This document shows, piece by piece, positions 60,380-64,000 of a DNA stretch of 64,000 nucleotides (the stretch's first letter is position 1; every line of letters starts with the position of its first letter). This stretch comes from Acidimicrobiales bacterium (GTDB taxonomy: Bacteria; Actinomycetota; Acidimicrobiia; Acidimicrobiales; Aldehydirespiratoraceae). The position numbers were made by a program, and so were the translations under genes. The stretch spans positions 1-64,000 of the forward strand of contig JAQWLJ010000033.1 of assembly GCA_029247365.1 (NCBI GenBank), written 5' to 3'. Below the pieces are notes generated by a model, which saw only the letters and a list, made by a program, of their open reading frames with translations, did no database searches and was not told the origin of the DNA.

Positions 60380-62098
60380 TCAACGGTGGAGGTTGTTGAC
60401 CGCCGAGACGATTGCGCGAAGTGAGGCCGACACGATCGACTCGTGGAGACCGACACCCCACGTCGTATCCCGCGCCCCTGTGTCGATCTCTACGTAGGCG
60501 ACGGCGGTGGCGTCGGAGCCGGTGCCCATGGTGTGCTCGGTGTAGTCGACTATCTTGCCGCCAAACAGCTCTGCAGCATGCAGCGCGTGGACGAAGGCAT
60601 CGATCGGCCCGTTTCCCTCACCGGTCACCATCCGCTCCGCGCCATCGACGATCAGCTTGGCCTCAAGCGTGGTGGTGCCCGACTCGAGCGTGTCGCTCGA
60701 CGATCGGTGCCCGATGATCTCGACCTTGGGGCTGTTGGGCTCAACGTACTCGGCCATAAACCGCCGCTGGATCTCATAGGACGTGATCTCGGTACCGGTG
60801 TCCTCGGTGACCGCCTGGATCTTCTTCGCGAAATTGACCTGCAGTTGTCGGGGCAGATCGAGGCCGTACTCGTGCAGCAGGACATAGGCGACGCCACCCT
60901 TGCCCGACTGGCTGTTGACCCGGATCACCGCCTCGTAGCTGCGTCCGAGATGCCGCGGGTCGATCGGCAGATAGGGCACGTCCCAGGCGTCATACTCGCC
61001 CTCCAGCGGCTCCCCAGGCTGCACGTCGTAGATATCGGCCATTCCCTTCTTGATGGCGTCCTGATGCGAACCGGAGAAGGCGGTGAACACAAGGTCGCCA
61101 ACGTAGGGCTGTCGTTCTGGCACGGTCATCCGGTTGGAGAACTCGAAGACTCGGCGCGCTTCCTCGATGTCTGAAAAGTCGAGTTCCGGGTCGACACCTT
61201 GGGTGAACATGTTGAGCGCAATCGTGACAACGTCGACGTTCCCGGTGCGCTCACCGTTGCCGAACAGGGTCCCCTCGACCCGGTCTGCCCCGGCCATCAT
61301 GCCAAGTTCTGCGGCGGCGACTCCGGTACCACGATCGTTGTGCGGGTGCAATGAGAGGATGATCGAGTCGCGGTTCTTCACGTCGCGCAGGAAGCGCTCG
61401 ATCATGTCGGCATAGAGGTTCGGTGTCGACATCTCGACGGTGGCCGGCAGATTGAAGATCAATGGATTCTCGGGCGTGGGCTCGATGACATCCATGACCG
61501 CCTCGCACACCTCGACTGCGAAGTCAGGCTCGGTGCCGGTGTAGGACTCCGGCGAATACTCGAAGCGGATGCGCTCGGGATTCGGGTCGGTATCGCGCAG
61601 TTCGCGGCAGAGCTTGGCGCCGCCGACGGCGATGTCGATGATGCCGGCCCGATCAGAACGGAAGACGACCCGCCGCTGGGTGGTCGACGTCGAGTTGTAG
61701 AAGTGCACGATGGCACTTTTGGCGCCTTTGATCGACTCGAACGTCCGGGTGATCAGGTCTTCACGACACTGGGTGAGCACCTGAACCGTGACGTCATCGG
61801 GGATCAGGTCGTTCTCGATCAGCTCACGCACGAAGTCAAAGTCGGTCTGCGATGCGGCCGGGAAACCGACCTCGATCTCCTTGAAGCCGATTGCCACGAG
61901 GCGATCCCACATGCGGCGCTTACGGGTGCTGTCCATGGGGTCGACGAGTGCCTGGTTGCCGTCGCGAAGGTCGACTGAGCACCACATCGGAGCGGTCTCG
62001 AGTCGGTTGTCCGGCCAGGTGCGATCGAGGAGTTCCACAGCCGGGTAGGGCCGGTACTTCTCGAACGGCATTGCGCTGTTGGAAGGCGCTGGCGTCAT
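60380..62098 (-). CDS. leuA: 2-isopropylmalate synthase
   Basis: LeuA condenses acetyl-CoA with 2-ketoisovalerate, the first committed step to leucine. This 572-residue protein is of the actinobacterial LeuA type. The catalytic barrel has APMWCSVDLRDGNQALVDPM (metal Asp, catalytic Arg), the ILSLHPHNDRGTGVAAAELG His pair and EGTLFGNGERTGNVDVV. The C-terminal LeuA dimer domain (after about residue 440) binds leucine for feedback inhibition. SD GAGGGAGAG precedes the ATG at 62098 by 4 bases. The upstream region holds a Leu-rich leader peptide and an RBS-sequestering hairpin, so leucine controls it at the RNA level. Confidence 0.97.
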   Translation of the reverse strand: MTPAPSNSAMPFEKYRPYPAVELLDRTWPDNRLETAPMWCSVDLRDGNQALVDPMDSTRKRRMWDRLVAIGFKEIEVGFPAASQTDFDFVRELIENDLIPDDVTVQVLTQCREDLITRTFESIKGAKSAIVHFYNSTSTTQRRVVFRSDRAGIIDIAVGGAKLCRELRDTDPNPERIRFEYSPESYTGTEPDFAVEVCEAVMDVIEPTPENPLIFNLPATVEMSTPNLYADMIERFLRDVKNRDSIILSLHPHNDRGTGVAAAELGMMAGADRVEGTLFGNGERTGNVDVVTIALNMFTQGVDPELDFSDIEEARRVFEFSNRMTVPERQPYVGDLVFTAFSGSHQDAIKKGMADIYDVQPGEPLEGEYDAWDVPYLPIDPRHLGRSYEAVIRVNSQSGKGGVAYVLLHEYGLDLPRQLQVNFAKKIQAVTEDTGTEITSYEIQRRFMAEYVEPNSPKVEIIGHRSSSDTLESGTTTLEAKLIVDGAERMVTGEGNGPIDAFVHALHAAELFGGKIVDYTEHTMGTGSDATAVAYVEIDTGARDTTWGVGLHESIVSASLRAIVSAVNNLHR

Positions 62099-62108
62099 GG
62101 ATCTCTCC

Positions 62109-62159
62109 CTCGGGGGGTTGGCTGGCAAAAGGGTACTGAAAAGCGCAGAACCCCCCGAG
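62109..62159 (-). promoter_or_regulatory. RBS-sequestering hairpin of leuA leader
   Basis: CTCGGGGGGTT (62159-62149) pairs perfectly over 11 bases with AACCCCCCGAG (62119-62109); the 3' arm includes the first three bases of the leuA Shine-Dalgarno. AACCCC at 62179-62174 can pair instead with GGGGTT of the 5' arm, a mutually exclusive structure that would free the RBS. Confidence 0.65.
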
Positions 62160-62180
62160 CCACGAGGGCACGAGGGGTTT

Positions 62181-62206
62181 GGCGGGCGCCGTTATGGGCG
62201 CTCGCC
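62181..62206 (-). promoter_or_regulatory. Leader hairpin directly after leuL stop
   Basis: GGCGAGCGCC-CATAAC-GGCGCCCGCC, a 10-base-pair stem with one mismatch, begins on the last base of the leader-peptide stop. A ribosome stalled on the Leu codons would cover its 5' arm. Confidence 0.6.
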
Positions 62207-62244
62207 TACACGAGAAGAAGCAGGAACGAACGATGGTGCTCCAC
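62206..62244 (-). CDS. leuL: Leucine leader peptide (attenuation)
   Basis: GTG at 62244 opens a 12-residue peptide V-E-H-H-R-S-F-L-L-L-L-V ending at TAG, with four consecutive Leu codons (CTG CTT CTT CTC). It lies 108 bases upstream of leuA and is followed at once by a strong hairpin. This is the classical layout of an amino-acid attenuator; Leu scarcity would stall the ribosome here. It has its own promoter (TTGACA, 16 bases, TAGCGT) placed so that the mRNA would start at or near the GTG. Confidence 0.8.
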   Translation of the reverse strand: MEHHRSFLLLLV

Positions 62245-62252
62245 GAGGTAAC

Positions 62253-62280
62253 ACGCTAATCCCACCCTGGCGATTGTCAA
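62253..62280 (-). promoter_or_regulatory. leuL-leuA promoter
   Basis: TTGACA (perfect -35, 62280-62275) is separated by 16 bases from TAGCGT (62258-62253), which ends 8 bases before the GTG of the leader peptide. Confidence 0.6.
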
Positions 62281-62320
62281 CCGCGGCACGACATCGACCC
62301 TCCGGCGACGTCGCCGCCGC

Positions 62321-62506
62321 TCAAGGCTCGACGACGAGTCCGTCGGCGAGCAACGCCGAAGTCCCGTCGGGATTCGTCACCACCACGTCCCAGCGTCGAA
62401 CCTTCCCAAGCCCGCCGGCCTTGACCCGTATGGCAGCCGTGCTCATCTCACCGTGACACCAGATCCGGTCAGAGTCATCGACCCAGCCACGCTCCGAGGC
62501 GGACAT
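62321..62506 (-). pseudogene. IPT/TIG-domain-like fragment
   Basis: A 61-codon minus-strand frame from ATG 62506 reads STAAIRVKAGGLGKVRRWD then VVVTNPDGTSALLADGLVV. The VTNPDGTSA..L.DG..V ending is the typical last strand of an IPT/TIG immunoglobulin-like domain. The first half of such a domain and any host protein are missing; the frame begins 33 bases after the hydrolase stop. It is probably a remnant, or a very small secreted-type domain protein without signal peptide. Confidence 0.4.
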
Positions 62507-62539
62507 CGTCGGGCTGGGCGCGAACAGGCTCGAGACGTC

Positions 62540-63388
62540 TTAGTTGAGGCCAGCCAAGAAGTCGGTGACGGCGGCACGGAAAACGTCATTCTTGTCGCCC
62601 GCCACCATGTGAGCGGCGTCGGCAACATCGACGTAGCTCACATCGGGAACCTGGGCAAGGAAGCGACGCGCCCCCTCTTCGGAGACGACGTCACTCATGC
62701 GGCCGCGTACCAGGAGCTTGGGCACGTCAATCCGGTGCATGCATTCGGTCAACATGACTGGGTCGAACATTTTCGCCGGGTCGCCTTGAGGATCCGGCAT
62801 CAGAAAGGCCGGATCCCAGTGCCAATACCAGCGGCCGTTTCGCTCTCGCAGGTTCTTTCGCAGCCCGGCAGGGTCGATGGCGCGGTCGGCGCGCGGGGCG
62901 TACGCCGCCACCACTTCAGCAGCCTCTTCCAGGGATCCGAAACCCGTCTCGACGTGGGCCCGGAGGAAGTCGCCGATGCGATTGGTTCCAGTGCGTTCCA
63001 TTTCTGGAACGATGTCGACCAAAATCAGCCCACGGCCGCTGCCCGGCCGCAGGCCACCCATGGCGCGGATGGCGGTGAGTCCACCGAGTGATGCTCCGAC
63101 CACTACCGGGTCGTGCCCGAGTTGATCGAACACCGCAACCAGGTCACCGGCGTAGTCATCGAGACCGTAGGAACCCGTCGGGTCCCAGGCACTTTCACCG
63201 TGACCCCGTAGGTCGACTGTGATCGCACACCAGCCGGTCTCGGCGACGACAGCGGCGGCCCGACCCCACGAATGCCGGGTCTGGCCGCCACCATGCAGGA
63301 ACACCACCGGCGGATCTGTCGAGTCGCCGTACCGGTCGGCCGTCAACGACAGCGCACCCGCGGAGAAGGTGATCGTCTCCGATTCCAT
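62540..63388 (-). CDS. Alpha/beta hydrolase
   Basis: This 282-residue alpha/beta hydrolase has VVFLHGGGQTRHSWG with the oxyanion His-Gly, DLRGHGESAW, the nucleophile elbow VVGASLGGLTAI (Ser), an Asp candidate in LLVRGRMSDVVS and the catalytic His in ADAAHMVAGD. The lid region is rich in Trp. An esterase, epoxide hydrolase or C-C hydrolase role is possible; there is no haloalkane signature. TACGGT lies 8 bases before the ATG at 63388, which fixes the start. Confidence 0.9.
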   Translation of the reverse strand: MESETITFSAGALSLTADRYGDSTDPPVVFLHGGGQTRHSWGRAAAVVAETGWCAITVDLRGHGESAWDPTGSYGLDDYAGDLVAVFDQLGHDPVVVGASLGGLTAIRAMGGLRPGSGRGLILVDIVPEMERTGTNRIGDFLRAHVETGFGSLEEAAEVVAAYAPRADRAIDPAGLRKNLRERNGRWYWHWDPAFLMPDPQGDPAKMFDPVMLTECMHRIDVPKLLVRGRMSDVVSEEGARRFLAQVPDVSYVDVADAAHMVAGDKNDVFRAAVTDFLAGLN

Positions 63389-63396
63389 GCAGGCCG

Positions 63397-63402
63397 ACCG
63401 TA
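63397..63402 (-). promoter_or_regulatory. -10 element of alpha/beta hydrolase gene
   Basis: TACGGT on the minus strand, 8 bases before the ATG at 63388. Confidence 0.45.
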
Positions 63403-63447
63403 CCGGTGACGATATGGTCACCCACCACTGGGCTCCAGGGAGGATCT

Positions 63448-64000
63448 ATGGCCTTTCCCGAAGACATCGGCGTCATCGACACGATGATGGGCACGACCGC
63501 CGGAACCACCGGCAAGAACCGCTACGCGTTCCTCGACCGGGCCCTGAAGGACGCAGAGTCGGCGAACATGAACTTCCCGGCGCAGTACATGTTCAAGGAT
63601 GTTCCGTTCTCCGACCAGGCCCGCGATACCGATGGAAACCTCCAGGAGCCGCCCCAGGGACCCGACCTGCTCCTGCCGTTCATGGACCGCAGCAATGTCG
63701 AGCTCGCCATGGTGGGCCTCAGAGCCGATGGCACAGGCGAGGGTGTTCGGTGCGTGACCGAGCACCCTGACCGATTCATTCCTTGCTTCGAGCCCGACCC
63801 CAACGATGGCGTCGAGGCGATCCGTCAGATCCGGCGCCTTCACGACGAGTTCGGGCTGAAAGCCATTACTGCGTTTCCCTCGGGGCGCATGCCGCAGGTC
63901 CCGATCGATGCGCCGCTGATGTACCCGCTCTACGCATTGTGCTGTGAGCTCGACATCCCAATCTTCTGCTGCGCCGGAATTCCCGGCCCGCGAGTGCCGG
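63448..64000 (+). CDS. Amidohydrolase (COG2159), 3' end outside window
   Basis: This frame is open from the ATG at 63448 to the end of the window (184 codons). A GGGAGGA ribosome site precedes it. The opening GVIDTMMGTTAG, then NFPAQYMFKDVP, EHPDRFIPCFEPDPNDG, and CCELDIPIFCCAGIPGPR align with the amidohydrolase at 34778, so it is a paralogue. Like that gene it lacks the HxH metal motif at the N-terminus, and it has an insert around DTDGNLQEPPQGPD. Function is unknown. Confidence 0.82.
   Translation, partial: MAFPEDIGVIDTMMGTTAGTTGKNRYAFLDRALKDAESANMNFPAQYMFKDVPFSDQARDTDGNLQEPPQGPDLLLPFMDRSNVELAMVGLRADGTGEGVRCVTEHPDRFIPCFEPDPNDGVEAIRQIRRLHDEFGLKAITAFPSGRMPQVPIDAPLMYPLYALCCELDIPIFCCAGIPGPRVP

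Noticed and set aside
1-64000. tRNA genes, CRISPR arrays, insertion sequences or prophage
   Set aside because: No CCA-ended cloverleaf, spaced repeats, transposase motifs or phage genes were seen in the gaps or ORFs.

Overview
This is a gene-dense, GC-rich chromosomal segment of about 50 genes with short gaps and no rRNA, tRNA, CRISPR, prophage or insertion sequence that I can see. F420-type LLM and Ddn-like oxidoreductases, a DUF3048 lipoprotein, class I nrdAB, a long type-2 isoleucyl-tRNA synthetase, a methylmalonyl-CoA mutase set, many acyl-CoA enzymes and frequent leaderless starts point to Actinomycetota. Acidimicrobiia (Ilumatobacter-like, free-living) is my best guess; this is inference from content, not a database match.

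Bases 1-13 kb hold housekeeping genes (DUF1015, folD, nucleoside hydrolase, ileS) and small metabolic or lipoprotein genes, including a half cupin and a lipoprotein split by an in-frame TAG. Bases 13-17 kb carry nrdA-nrdB behind a long leader region with DnaA-box-like sites. Bases 17-25 kb are a minus-strand catabolic run: class III aminotransferase, mmsA, a damaged Rieske oxygenase, an MFS transporter and a thioredoxin-like gene with an in-frame UGA. A divergent MocR-type regulator sits upstream. I read the UGA as selenocysteine: the reading frame continues through it, it falls at the first Cys position of a WxGC redox motif, and a SECIS-like hairpin follows it.

Bases 25-44 kb contain aldehyde dehydrogenase, a YczE-like membrane protein, P450, meaB, Dabb and SDR genes, then a translationally coupled mutA - 55-residue membrane protein - mutB cluster. 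After these come an amidohydrolase, acyl-CoA ligase, SDR, acetyltransferase, molybdopterin oxidoreductase, DUF3237, thiolase and a DUF3048 lipoprotein. Bases 44-59 kb contain a phosphatase-methyltransferase pair, an Fe-S type regulator, LLM oxidoreductases, and a plus-strand run of SDR, Fe-alcohol dehydrogenase, glutamine-synthetase-like ligase, FAD monooxygenase, VanY-like peptidase, acyl-CoA ligase, acyl-CoA dehydrogenase and zinc alcohol dehydrogenase. Bases 59-64 kb hold a repeat-bearing lipoprotein, leuA with an evident leucine leader peptide and RBS-sequestering hairpin, an alpha/beta hydrolase and the start of a second amidohydrolase.

Metabolically the segment suits a heterotroph feeding amino compounds, fatty or sterol-like acyl chains and alcohols into CoA thioesters. 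mmsA yields acetyl- or propionyl-CoA, and propionyl-CoA can pass through MutAB with MeaB to succinyl-CoA. Many genes have a TAnnnT hexamer 6-8 bases before the start codon, which indicates leaderless mRNAs and was used to choose starts.
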